DNA from: Calditrichia bacterium
GTDB lineage: Bacteria > Calditrichota > Calditrichia > Calditrichales > J004
Assembly (NCBI GenBank): GCA_020635035.1
Contig: JACKAO010000010.1
Span: 62,001-126,000, forward strand
Direction: 5' to 3'
DNA length: 64,000 nt
A program made the position numbers and the translations under genes. The notes beneath the pieces are model-generated. The model worked only from the letters and a program-made list of their open reading frames with translations, was not told the DNA's origin and ran no database searches. Positions 27,100 to 35,508 of this stretch are shown here, one piece after another. Position 1 is the stretch's first letter. Every line of letters starts with the position of its first letter.

Positions 27100-27500
27100 A
27101 TCACGCGTGGATCAGGCTTATGACTGGACTCCGGGTAACTGTCAAACAAAGTAGATCCGGTGTTACTTAGTAAGCCAGATGACGGATGTATTTTTGTGAC
27201 GAAATTTCTGTTGGAGCAAGTATATTCTCAAACAGCTAAGGCACTTGTGCGACTTAAATTTCAGCTTGATCTTTTGCATGTCCACAACTGGAGTCCTTTT
27301 GTATCAAGACAAAAGGACGTAGAACTTATTTCGTGATTATATGTTCTTTTTGTTTAGCCAAAAAGAACTAAAAAGCATATGCAAACAGAAACTCGAACAG
27401 CTCTCCAATTGGATCTTCTTTCATAGAATTTTTACACGTATAAATCTAATTCGACTCAAACATCTGTTTGCATTTTGCCTGCGGCAAATTAAGAGACGAT
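27100..27500 (+). repeat. long dispersed repeat with two hairpins, copy C
   Basis: Best preserved copy, about 400 bp. Hairpin 1 is GTCCTTTTGT/ACAAAAGGAC with loop ATCAAG at 27293-27318. Hairpin 2 is GTTCTTTTTG/CAAAAAGAAC with loop TTTAGC at 27343-27368; both are perfect 10-bp stems. It shares the start GGATCAGGCTTATGACTG with copy B. The stretch 26916-27099 before it holds the end of the DUF4143 remnant and a fragment (near 26986) that resembles the gap at 50656. The remaining 150 bases up to the mannosidase gene show nothing else. Confidence 0.8.
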
Positions 27501-27653
27501 TCACATGATTATTCTATCAATTAAAGTAAGTATATCAATTTGACAATTAAGCACATCTCATATCTCAGTTTTTTAATAATACGCTTTACATTTATCCAAT
27601 GATTAACCTAAATTTTAATATTATCAGATAATTGAAAATTCCGGGAGAAAATT

Positions 27654-29093
27654 ATGACCAGTAGAAGAACGTTTATTAAGTCAACCGTTATTACAGGAAC
27701 AGGATTAAGCCTGGGTATCAGGCCCGTATTTGCCAGTCCGAATACGTTTAAATCGCAAAGACCCGATGCGGCAGCTCGCAATTTCAGCAGCCCGCTGGTG
27801 GAAAAAACAATCGCTGAAACAAAGAAACATATTAAAGATCCTGAAGTGGCCTGGATGTTTGAAAACTGCTTCCCCAACACACTCGATACAACAATTGACT
27901 ATGAAGTGATCGATGGCAAACCGGATACTTTTGTTATTACCGGGGATATCGATGCCATGTGGCTGCGTGACTCATCCGCACAGGTATGGCCTTACATGCC
28001 GCTGATCAATGATGATCCCAAACTAAAAAAACTGGTGCAGGGTCTGATTAACCGTCAGGCCAAATGTGTAAATCTCGACCCCTATGCCAATGCCTTCTAC
28101 AAAGATCTGACCCGTGAATCGGAATGGAAAAATGACCGTCCCGAGCTCATCCCTGGAGTGCACGAACGCAAATGGGAGATTGATTCGCTGTGTTATACGA
28201 TCCGCCTGGCTAATGAATATTACCAGATTACCAAAGATACATCTCTGTTTGATGCCGATTGGGATAAGGCCATGCACACCATCGTTAAAACTTTCAAAAC
28301 CGAGCAGCGCAAAGACGGTACCAGCCCCTACTATTTTATCCGTCCCAATTCCAGTTCCAATATGATTGATGCGCCTTCTTTCTCCGGAAAAGGCCGCCCG
28401 GTCAAACCTGTTGGATTGATCTGTTCCATGTTCCGTCCATCCGATGACGCGACACTTTTTCCGTACCTGGTTCCATCCAATTTGTTTGCCATTCAGTCAT
28501 TACGCCAGCTTTCTAATATCTATAAAAATGAATTAAACAATACCGGTTTTGCAGCGGAATGCTCTGCCCTGGCAGATGAAGTTGAAGCGGCGATTAAAGA
28601 ATACGCGATCGTTGATCATCCTAAATATGGGAAAGTTTATGCTTACGAAGTGGATGGCTACGGGGCACGTGTTTTTATGGATGACGCCAATGTGCCAAGC
28701 CTGATCTCGCAAAGTTATATCGGTTATCATAAACCGGATGATGAAATTTACATGAACACACGTCATCTTGTCTTAAGTACCGACAACCCCTATTATCTTG
28801 TGGGAAAAGCAGCCGAAGGACAGTCCAGTCCGCACACGGGAAAAGAAAATATCTGGCCAATGGGTATCATTTTAAGAGCACTGACCAGCAATGATCAAGA
28901 TGAAATCAAAAAGTGCATCAGCATGCTGAAAGCGACCCATGCCGGAACCGGTTTTATGCATGAATCATTCCATAAAGACAACCCGGAAGATTTTTCAAGG
29001 AAATGGTTCGCCTGGGCCAATACACTGTTTGGTGAGATGATACTTAAGACCTATCATGAACACCCGGATCTGTTAAAGAATACCATTTTCTAA
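27654..29093 (+). CDS. GH125 family exo-alpha-mannosidase, exported
   Basis: Metal-independent glycoside hydrolase family 125 (exo-alpha-1,6-mannosidase type). The catalytic-domain signature GDIDAMWLRDSSAQVWPYMPL begins near residue 97, and further conserved stretches are CYTIRLANEYYQITKD and FMHESFHKDNPEDFSRKWFAWANTLFG. The N-terminus MTSRRTFIKSTVITGTG has an SRRTFIK twin-arginine motif followed by a hydrophobic stretch ending VFAS, suggesting Tat export. Full length at 479 residues. A GGGAG ribosome-binding site precedes the ATG. It stands alone, without other glycan genes nearby. Confidence 0.93.
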   Translation: MTSRRTFIKSTVITGTGLSLGIRPVFASPNTFKSQRPDAAARNFSSPLVEKTIAETKKHIKDPEVAWMFENCFPNTLDTTIDYEVIDGKPDTFVITGDIDAMWLRDSSAQVWPYMPLINDDPKLKKLVQGLINRQAKCVNLDPYANAFYKDLTRESEWKNDRPELIPGVHERKWEIDSLCYTIRLANEYYQITKDTSLFDADWDKAMHTIVKTFKTEQRKDGTSPYYFIRPNSSSNMIDAPSFSGKGRPVKPVGLICSMFRPSDDATLFPYLVPSNLFAIQSLRQLSNIYKNELNNTGFAAECSALADEVEAAIKEYAIVDHPKYGKVYAYEVDGYGARVFMDDANVPSLISQSYIGYHKPDDEIYMNTRHLVLSTDNPYYLVGKAAEGQSSPHTGKENIWPMGIILRALTSNDQDEIKKCISMLKATHAGTGFMHESFHKDNPEDFSRKWFAWANTLFGEMILKTYHEHPDLLKNTIF

Positions 29094-29121
29094 TTTTGTT
29101 CTGACTTTATAAGCAATCAAG

Positions 29122-29155
29122 AGCTGCCCGGATTATACCTGTGGCAGCTTTTTTT
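29122..29155 (+). terminator. intrinsic terminator after the GH125 gene
   Basis: AGCTGCC (29122-29128) pairs with GGCAGCT (29143-29149) across a 14-base loop and is followed by seven T. Confidence 0.8.
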
Positions 29156-29228
29156 ATTTTACTTAAAATTGTTGTCTTCCGGATAAAATTCTACTGTATT
29201 TTGATGATCAGTATAATTATTTTTGCCG

Positions 29229-30134
29229 ATGCAAAAATATCGCTTATCCATCGGTTTTATCCTGTTGTGTCTCATCTGGAGCTCCACCTGGTTATTTATC
29301 AAGCTGGGACTCGAAACCATGCCGCCTTTTTTCAGCGCCGGCATCCGTTTCACATTTGCATCCCTGCTGCTGTTTCTATATTCAAAAAAGTTGAAATTGC
29401 CTTTTCCGACTGATTTGAAATCGCACAAATTTTTTCTCCTGTTCAGCTTCAGTATTTTTACAATTTCCTATGGACTGGTTTATTGGGGAGAGCAGTATAT
29501 TAATTCCGGGCTTACAAGCGTCCTATTCTCGGTGATGCCTTTTTATACGGCGCTATTGGCCATCAAAATGCTGCCATCCGAGCACATTACAAAGCGCAAG
29601 ATGACAGGTATTCTTGCCGGAATCAGCGGGGCTGTAATCATTTTTAATGACCAGCTTCATTTTGATCATTCTTTTTCATTGCTGGGTATGATTGCCGTGC
29701 TGCTTAGCCCTTTCTTCTCATCTTACGGGACACTGACCGCCAAAAAAGCATCACAGACCTATCACCCGGTTATCCTGAACATTATGCCCATGTTTTATGC
29801 CGGAATCATTTTTCTGATCACATCTTTCATAACAGAAAATCCGCAGAGTATCCAACTGACCAGGATGGGCGCATTCTCGATATTTTATCTTGCAGTAGTT
29901 GGTACCGCTACAGCTTTCGTTGTTTATTTCTGGATGCTGAAAAACACTTCGGCAATCCTGATGTCATCCATTACATTTATTACACCACCGCTGGCGCTTA
30001 TCTGGGGCTGGATATTTTTGGGTGAGCAAGTTACCTGGTGGCTTGTCCTGGGCATGATTGTTGTTTTTACCGGGATCTATTTTGTCCGCGATCCGAAACC
30101 ACGGGTTGCCGTTTCAACAATTTCAAAAATTTGA
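29229..30134 (+). CDS. EamA/DMT superfamily transporter
   Basis: Drug/metabolite-transporter family permease, about 301 residues with ten predicted membrane helices in two EamA halves (residues about 7-135 and 150-290). The first half starts LCLIWSSTWLFIKLGLETMPP, and the second ends GWIFLGEQVTWWLVLGM, with the usual GE-rich loop. The substrate is unknown. The ATG at 29229 is preferred to the TTG two codons earlier; neither has a strong ribosome-binding site. It ends about 120 bases before the next gene. Confidence 0.88.
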   Translation: MQKYRLSIGFILLCLIWSSTWLFIKLGLETMPPFFSAGIRFTFASLLLFLYSKKLKLPFPTDLKSHKFFLLFSFSIFTISYGLVYWGEQYINSGLTSVLFSVMPFYTALLAIKMLPSEHITKRKMTGILAGISGAVIIFNDQLHFDHSFSLLGMIAVLLSPFFSSYGTLTAKKASQTYHPVILNIMPMFYAGIIFLITSFITENPQSIQLTRMGAFSIFYLAVVGTATAFVVYFWMLKNTSAILMSSITFITPPLALIWGWIFLGEQVTWWLVLGMIVVFTGIYFVRDPKPRVAVSTISKI

Positions 30135-30251
30135 TCCGGGCATACATCTCGGGTTCAGAAATATTATTTATTCAAATTCCGTTTAGGCGGTTATCTATTT
30201 CCTCCTTTTATAGCTTAAAAAATAATATCTACCAGCAACAGGATTATTATC

Positions 30252-30923
30252 ATGGATACAAAATCGATTAGTAAAGGATTTATTTTAACACAATTGTTCT
30301 CAGGAGCAGGGATGGGACTCCTTGTTGGAATAATCGTTGGCATTTCTGTGTCGCCAACGGTTAAAATTGTCTTGAGTGCGCTTGCTGCTTTGCTTGCTGC
30401 ATTTTTAGGCGTGCAGGACTCTAAAAAAGCAAAAGATGGTGAAGATGCAGATTATAGTAAAAGCATCTTATCCGGGTTACGCGCCGGCAGTTTTGGCCTG
30501 ACATGCGTTGTTGGAATAATGCTGGGTATTTTTCTGCGTACAAATGGTGTTTTGGGTGAAAGCATCCAGGATCAGATTGCGGAGTGGGAAAAAGCAGGAT
30601 TCAAACCGGACAAAGCGCGCGATTTGGTTGTATATAAAAATCTGGCCATTAAACCCAAAGACTGGGTTATTGCTGAAATGAGCGAAGTGCAGAGACAAGC
30701 CCTTGCTACTTCGTTTTCTGATGAGTCTGAAGGCGTCTGCGACAATATTAAGCTTTCTACAAATAAAAATGATATTGAATATACACTACTGGCTTATGAA
30801 AGCTCGGGTGACAACCTGAAGCAATTAGCTGAAATAATCCGTTCTATTGATGATACAGACAAACAACGAAAATTACTATTATCCATTGAGGAGGTCATAT
30901 GCAACCTCGAAGTAAAAAAATAG
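30252..30923 (+). CDS. membrane protein coupled to a secreted protease
   Basis: A 223-residue protein of unknown family. Three hydrophobic helices lie at about residues 16-34, 37-54 and 77-95. A soluble domain of about 125 residues follows, with a charged helical look (KAGFKPDKARDLVVYKN and KQLAEIIRSIDDTDKQRK). An AGGA precedes the ATG. Its last 25 bases overlap the start of the protease gene, whose ribosome-binding site GAGG lies inside this coding sequence, so the two are probably made together. It contains two Cys in the soluble part (CDNIK and CNLEV). Function unknown. Confidence 0.75.
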   Translation: MDTKSISKGFILTQLFSGAGMGLLVGIIVGISVSPTVKIVLSALAALLAAFLGVQDSKKAKDGEDADYSKSILSGLRAGSFGLTCVVGIMLGIFLRTNGVLGESIQDQIAEWEKAGFKPDKARDLVVYKNLAIKPKDWVIAEMSEVQRQALATSFSDESEGVCDNIKLSTNKNDIEYTLLAYESSGDNLKQLAEIIRSIDDTDKQRKLLLSIEEVICNLEVKK

Positions 30924-32314
30924 CTCTTCTCCTGGCGTTTTTTGTTTTTTATACATTTGTAGATCTCTCCGTTGCACAGGATATCAAAAATGCGGTTGGG
31001 CGTGTTATTGCCAAGAACGGCTCAAAGAATAGAAACTCAACGGGTTTTGTGTGGGAAAGCTCTTCAGGGAAAAGGTACATCGTTACATGTCTGCACGGGG
31101 TCGTTGGTGCGGAAAAACTGTATTTTGATATAATTGCAAACGAACTCGATATTGTTAAAGTCGATAAAGAATCAGATCTTGTCTTACTTGTTCCAAAATC
31201 AGAAAAGTTCAGCCTAAGTAAGTCACCGGCATTAAAGCTGACGGACAGCGCACCTTCAAGCTCGAAAACCTACAAGATTTACGGGTTTCCGGCAGGCGTT
31301 AAAACCATCCAGGGTGATGAATTAAAACTATCCGATGCCGACCAGATTATTGCCATGAAAGATTATCTTTCCAACGATAATTTAAATGCTGTTACATCGC
31401 GCGGTTACCCGGAAAAAGCATTTAAAGTATTGCGTGTCAGTTCAGGGATTACTCCCGGACATTCGGGCGCACCAATTATTGATCCCCAAAATAAAAACTC
31501 TGTTATTGGAATTGGCAGTGGCGGGTTGAGTTTTAAAGGATTTGAGCGCGTGAACTGGGCAGCGCCGGCCGAATATTATCTCCCCAAACTTGAATCTGCA
31601 GGCAAGGGTCCGGAAACAGTTAAATCCATCCAGCCGCCCAAAGAAGTTGATTACCAGTATAGCGCTACATCTACAAATGAAGGGGTCGCGAAAAATGATA
31701 ATTCCACTTTTTACGGCACTTATACAATTCCCCTGTCTGAAATTTATGAAAACATCGATCCGCAGATTAAAGATTTTATAGAAATGCTTTCCGATGAATA
31801 CAATTATGACTTCAAAGATATGATGCTGGATATTTACTCCGACTATAACACGGGTGCAACCATCGCTGTGCCAGCCGGGATTCCCCTTTCAACAAAGGAC
31901 GATATGTTTATAGCTTCAGCGAATAATGACAACATACAAATGCTGGTAAAGGTAGGTGAGAGTAGTTCTTTTGATGCATCTTTTGATAAGATAAAGTCTT
32001 TCGACAACTATATCCTGTCGCAGGAAGAGTGGGAATCCGATTTAAAGCGCAAAGAAGAAAAACCTTATGAAGAAGACGGCTGGTGGGAGCAGACACGATT
32101 TATGTCTGTTAAAGAATATGACGAAGAATATAAAGAAGACGTCGAGATTCACTGGCTATCAGCGGATTATTCGATTGAGTACGAAGATGATTGGGCAGAT
32201 TATCTGGGCGTTGCAGTAATGGGGTTTGATGTGGATCAGATGAGTGATGATGATGAATTACTGTATCAGAAAATGGCTATCTGCACGCAGCTGACTGGTT
32301 TTGCGATTAAATAA
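30899..32314 (+). CDS. secreted trypsin-like serine protease
   Basis: A 471-residue exported protein with a signal peptide (residues 1-27, ending SVAQD) and an S1/HtrA-like protease domain at about 30-235. The triad is complete: His in VTCLHGVVG, Asp in ESDLVLLVP and Ser in TPGHSGAPIID. There is no PDZ domain. The C-terminal 230 residues are acidic, with repeated DE-rich patches, and match no family I know. The start overlaps the upstream membrane-protein gene. The MITE-like element begins 3 bases after the stop. Confidence 0.85.
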   Translation: MQPRSKKIALLLAFFVFYTFVDLSVAQDIKNAVGRVIAKNGSKNRNSTGFVWESSSGKRYIVTCLHGVVGAEKLYFDIIANELDIVKVDKESDLVLLVPKSEKFSLSKSPALKLTDSAPSSSKTYKIYGFPAGVKTIQGDELKLSDADQIIAMKDYLSNDNLNAVTSRGYPEKAFKVLRVSSGITPGHSGAPIIDPQNKNSVIGIGSGGLSFKGFERVNWAAPAEYYLPKLESAGKGPETVKSIQPPKEVDYQYSATSTNEGVAKNDNSTFYGTYTIPLSEIYENIDPQIKDFIEMLSDEYNYDFKDMMLDIYSDYNTGATIAVPAGIPLSTKDDMFIASANNDNIQMLVKVGESSSFDASFDKIKSFDNYILSQEEWESDLKRKEEKPYEEDGWWEQTRFMSVKEYDEEYKEDVEIHWLSADYSIEYEDDWADYLGVAVMGFDVDQMSDDDELLYQKMAICTQLTGFAIK

Positions 32315-32316
32315 AA

Positions 32317-32450
32317 AGGGGGTGTCCCAAAAGTAAAAAAACACGTCATTCCAAATTTATTTCGGAATCTTAAGTTCTTTAAAAACAATCTATAAAGATC
32401 CTGAAAAAATTTCAGGATGACGAAAAACCACATTTTTGAGACAGTCCCTA
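32317..32450. repeat. MITE-like element with terminal inverted repeats (copy 2)
   Basis: About 133 bp between two convergent genes. Left end GGGGGTGTCCCAAAA and right end TTTTTGAGACAGTCCCT are imperfect terminal inverted repeats. Internally it carries the same paired palindromes as copy 1 (CGTCATTCC-AATTTATTTCGGAAT, and ATCCTGAA/TTCAGGAT). It leaves only a few bases to either stop codon and may serve as a bidirectional terminator. Confidence 0.75.
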
Positions 32451-32454
32451 TATT

Positions 32455-33396
32455 TTATTGCTTCAGAAAAGATAAAATCTTCTCATTAGTAAATTCTGCT
32501 TTTTCAAACTGCACAAAGTGTCCGCACTCGGGAACCATAACTAATGTGCTGTTTGGAATACGTTCTTTAGCTATTTCGCCAATATCTGCTGTATACCCGC
32601 CATGCAAATAGGGATTGGGAATCAACCCGTCATTTTCACCAAAAAGAACCAGCGTTGGCTGAGTTATGTCGGGCAGTTTATCATAAACAGGGCCATCCAC
32701 CATGGCCGCCACGTTTTCAGCAACCGCATAGCAGTACAAATCAAAATCCTTTGCACCTTTCATTTGGATGCGTTCCGTAATCATAAATTCAGCATCCTGC
32801 GGGTATTCATAAAAATTGGATTTCAGGTTGATATCAATGTTGCGGATAGGTGTATCTTCAACAAATTCCGGTTTGACAGCTTTTTTAAACCAGGCCGCTT
32901 CTCCTTCTGTAAATTTTTCAATCCCGGCAGGGCTGATCAGCACAAGCTTATCAATGGTGTCCGGGTATTTTAGCGCAGTAGTTAAAGCAATCTGTCCTCC
33001 CATGGAATGACCCGCCAGCGTGACTGATTTTGGGTTGATCTGCTTAATCAAACCAGTAAGAATATCAGCATAAAATTCCATGGTAAATTTATAGTAGCCT
33101 TTTTGCGATTTTCCATACCCGGGCAGATCAAGAGCAATTACCCGGTAATCTTTTGACAAAGCCGGGATATTTTTTATCCAGCCTTTGGCGTTACTTCCCA
33201 AACCATGTATCAGAATAATTACATCACTTGATGTACCTTCATCAATCATTGCAACACGAATATCATGAATATCAAGGTATTTTATATCGAACCCGTAATC
33301 AAAATCAGCGAATTCCTTTGGCTCAAGATCATAAAATCGCGAAGTGGCACAGCTCATGATTAACCATCCTGTTAGTATCAAGAAAATATATTTCAT
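32455..33396 (-). CDS. alpha/beta hydrolase, lipoprotein
   Basis: A 313-residue alpha/beta-hydrolase anchored as a lipoprotein: MKYIFLILTGWLIMSCATS has a lipobox with Cys16. The oxyanion strand VIILIHGLGSNAKGW, the nucleophile elbow AGHSMGGQIAL, the acid in LFGENDGLIP and the His in VPECGHFVQFEK are all present. A start 13 codons upstream is in frame, but AAGGAGG lies 5 bases before the ATG at 33396. Last gene of the GbsR-linked cluster, 10 bases after the outer-membrane protein. It may release an acid from an ester before uptake; the substrate is unknown. Confidence 0.88.
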   Translation of the reverse strand: MKYIFLILTGWLIMSCATSRFYDLEPKEFADFDYGFDIKYLDIHDIRVAMIDEGTSSDVIILIHGLGSNAKGWIKNIPALSKDYRVIALDLPGYGKSQKGYYKFTMEFYADILTGLIKQINPKSVTLAGHSMGGQIALTTALKYPDTIDKLVLISPAGIEKFTEGEAAWFKKAVKPEFVEDTPIRNIDINLKSNFYEYPQDAEFMITERIQMKGAKDFDLYCYAVAENVAAMVDGPVYDKLPDITQPTLVLFGENDGLIPNPYLHGGYTADIGEIAKERIPNSTLVMVPECGHFVQFEKAEFTNEKILSFLKQ

Positions 33397-33406
33397 CGCT
33401 GCCTCC

Positions 33407-34939
33407 TTAAAACATGATCCATTTGAGTGTCGCAAAAACTGTCCAGGGATTGGTCGGCCGTTTGCTTTGATTTCCGTTGATTACAGGGGCATCGAAAAAA
33501 TCACCCAGGGACAGGTAAGCAGCATGAAGTTCCAGATCCATAAAAACCTTCGGACGATACAGCAGGTTAAAATTTACTTCCGAGCCGAGAAAGCTGCCGC
33601 CACCTACCGGTGACACCCCGGAAATCCCACTGCCCAACCCGATCTTTGCTTTAAATTTATTGGGAACGATATCATACGATCCGGTCAGAGAAGCAGCCGT
33701 AAGACCATAACCCACATTCTGGATATCGATAACCGCTGCATTGAAACGATTAACCACATTGCCATGGGGCAATAAAAGATATAATCCGTGGCTGAAAAAT
33801 ACGGCACCGGGAGCCGTCCAGTTATTACCGGTTAATACCCCGGTATATTTTCCGTCTGCAATATTACTTTTGTCACCGCTTGTAAATATTCCATCCAGGG
33901 CGATAAAATCCTGGGTATTTTTACCGTATTTCCAGGCAAGACGCAGGTTGGCGGCGTAACCCATGATGTCCACATCGTGACTCGGGGAAGTAGCTTTACC
34001 AAAGTTAGAAATCGCAAAGCCGCTGTAGCCAAAACGTCCCTGGTTAAGCAGTGGGTTACCATGAAAATGCGTACCCAGCCAGAAGATATCAGCTTTGTAC
34101 TTTTCATTTCCAAAGTTAAAATTGAAAACACCGTTATAGTTGCTTAGCCCCGAGTTAAGACCTTGCCCCAAAATAGAAACACCGCCTTCTCCGACTGCCC
34201 GGTCCTTTAAGTACCAGAACGATAATCCAATGCTGTTAACGATGTCCAGGTCACGCTCATAATCAAATTCATACAAGATTACATCATCGTTTTGCTCAAC
34301 GTTGTTTTCATAAAGTTGGTAAACACCGGCTTTGAAACGTTGATTTTTCAGCAGATAATGGCTGGACAACCCGGAAGCATCAGATCCCCAGAAAGCCAGT
34401 CGGTAACCGGTGTTAACAATAGTACTGGTGAATGTGTAAGCCGGAACATTGATGTTATCAAACAGACGTGTTAACCCGGCATTGATAAACAGATTCTTCT
34501 GCGGGCGAAATTCGATATACAGGTTTTGTGTCTGCATGTTAACAAAGTCAGCACCGAAAGCACCGCCAAAATTACCCCCTGCGCCATAGTTAGCGTCACC
34601 CCAGGTCCAGTCAAATTCGAAAGACATGCGCATGGTAGCCCAGCCGTCGAACAATCGCGGCGTATAGGCAATGATTGGAATAAAACGCTGTTCGGTAAAA
34701 AGTGAAGTGGCACGGTCCGATGTCTGGGTAGTATTGCCCCCAAAAAGACGTCCGACAACCTGGCCTTTTAAAAACTCATTGGTAGGTGCCACATTCGACG
34801 CTTCCGACCTTATAAAATAATAACCGATAAAGGTGAACTCATCGCGATCTTTGACTTCCTTTTTCTCGGCAAATTCATCTGTGGATTGCGCGTTTATGAA
34901 AGTAACGCACATGAAAAGATAAAGCAGGAACTGTTTCAT
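33407..34939 (-). CDS. outer-membrane beta-barrel protein (porin-like)
   Basis: A 510-residue secreted protein with signal peptide MKQFLLYLFMCVTFINAQS. The mature part alternates aromatic/hydrophobic and polar residues in short strands and ends in ...ATLKWIMF with C-terminal Phe, as outer-membrane barrels do. It is Gly- and aromatic-rich. No precise family is recognised; the length would fit a barrel of 16-18 strands. It lies between a lipoprotein and a lipoprotein hydrolase in the GbsR-linked cluster, so a substrate-entry channel is the likely role. Confidence 0.75.
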   Translation of the reverse strand: MKQFLLYLFMCVTFINAQSTDEFAEKKEVKDRDEFTFIGYYFIRSEASNVAPTNEFLKGQVVGRLFGGNTTQTSDRATSLFTEQRFIPIIAYTPRLFDGWATMRMSFEFDWTWGDANYGAGGNFGGAFGADFVNMQTQNLYIEFRPQKNLFINAGLTRLFDNINVPAYTFTSTIVNTGYRLAFWGSDASGLSSHYLLKNQRFKAGVYQLYENNVEQNDDVILYEFDYERDLDIVNSIGLSFWYLKDRAVGEGGVSILGQGLNSGLSNYNGVFNFNFGNEKYKADIFWLGTHFHGNPLLNQGRFGYSGFAISNFGKATSPSHDVDIMGYAANLRLAWKYGKNTQDFIALDGIFTSGDKSNIADGKYTGVLTGNNWTAPGAVFFSHGLYLLLPHGNVVNRFNAAVIDIQNVGYGLTAASLTGSYDIVPNKFKAKIGLGSGISGVSPVGGGSFLGSEVNFNLLYRPKVFMDLELHAAYLSLGDFFDAPVINGNQSKRPTNPWTVFATLKWIMF

Positions 34940-34967
34940 GGTTTTTATCCTGTTTTAAAATAGGAAA

Positions 34968-34989
34968 GCCGCTCTTCAAAGAGAGCGGC
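34968..34989 (-). terminator. intercistronic stem-loop
   Basis: A perfect 8-bp stem, GCCGCTCT/AGAGCGGC with loop TCAAAG, in the 58-base gap between the lipoprotein and barrel genes. The T-tract on the minus strand is poor (TTTCCTATTTT), so it may be a partial terminator or an mRNA-stability element that lowers or adjusts barrel expression. Confidence 0.55.
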
Positions 34990-34997
34990 GATTTTAT

Positions 34998-35498
34998 TTA
35001 TTCAACTCGTTTGTATATCTGGATATTTGTGGATCCGTATAATGGATCTGAGCCAAAACCTGTTTCAACAGTACGTGGAACAAAACCATAATCAGGTTGT
35101 GTTTGAATGGCTTCTAATTTCATGATATCCGGAGATCCGTCTGTGATTTCCATAATGCCTTTCTGTTCGAACGCAGGATAAATAAAATGAACTGTCAATA
35201 TGGAAGATCCTTCATTTTCAGTTATTGAATAAGTTCCTTCGGTTGTTATCCAGACAGAATTGATAACATGCTGTTCCGTTTTTACTGTTAAATCTTCATT
35301 TAATGTAACCTTTACACTGTCCAGATTAAATGGATTACCAGTTAAAATTGGTGCAACATCGCTTCCGGCACTCAGCCAAACACCTATCCAAGCTTTTGTG
35401 TCATTGTTGGAATCTGTACCGCTGTCATCGTCTTCACTGCAGCTGACAGCAAAAAAAGCGATAAAACCTGCTAATAATAAAATAAGTAATTTGTTCAT
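34998..35498 (-). CDS. lipoprotein of unknown function
   Basis: A 166-residue lipoprotein: MNKLLILLLAGFIAFFAVSC carries a clear lipobox, followed by an Asp/Ser-rich spacer (SEDDDSGTDSNNDT). The rest is a small beta-rich domain (residues about 35-160) reminiscent of the lipocalin-like domains in Bacteroidota lipoproteins (WIGVWLSAGSD, VWITTEGTYSITENEGSSIL). AAGGAGG lies 5 bases before the ATG. It is placed 10 bases after the acyl-CoA ligase in the GbsR-linked cluster. Confidence 0.75.
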   Translation of the reverse strand: MNKLLILLLAGFIAFFAVSCSEDDDSGTDSNNDTKAWIGVWLSAGSDVAPILTGNPFNLDSVKVTLNEDLTVKTEQHVINSVWITTEGTYSITENEGSSILTVHFIYPAFEQKGIMEITDGSPDIMKLEAIQTQPDYGFVPRTVETGFGSDPLYGSTNIQIYKRVE

Positions 35499-35508
35499 TG
35501 TACCCTCC

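Noticed and set aside
24600..27370. Repeated hairpins taken as a possible CRISPR array
   Set aside because: Only three copies, hundreds of bases apart, without regular spacers or cas genes.
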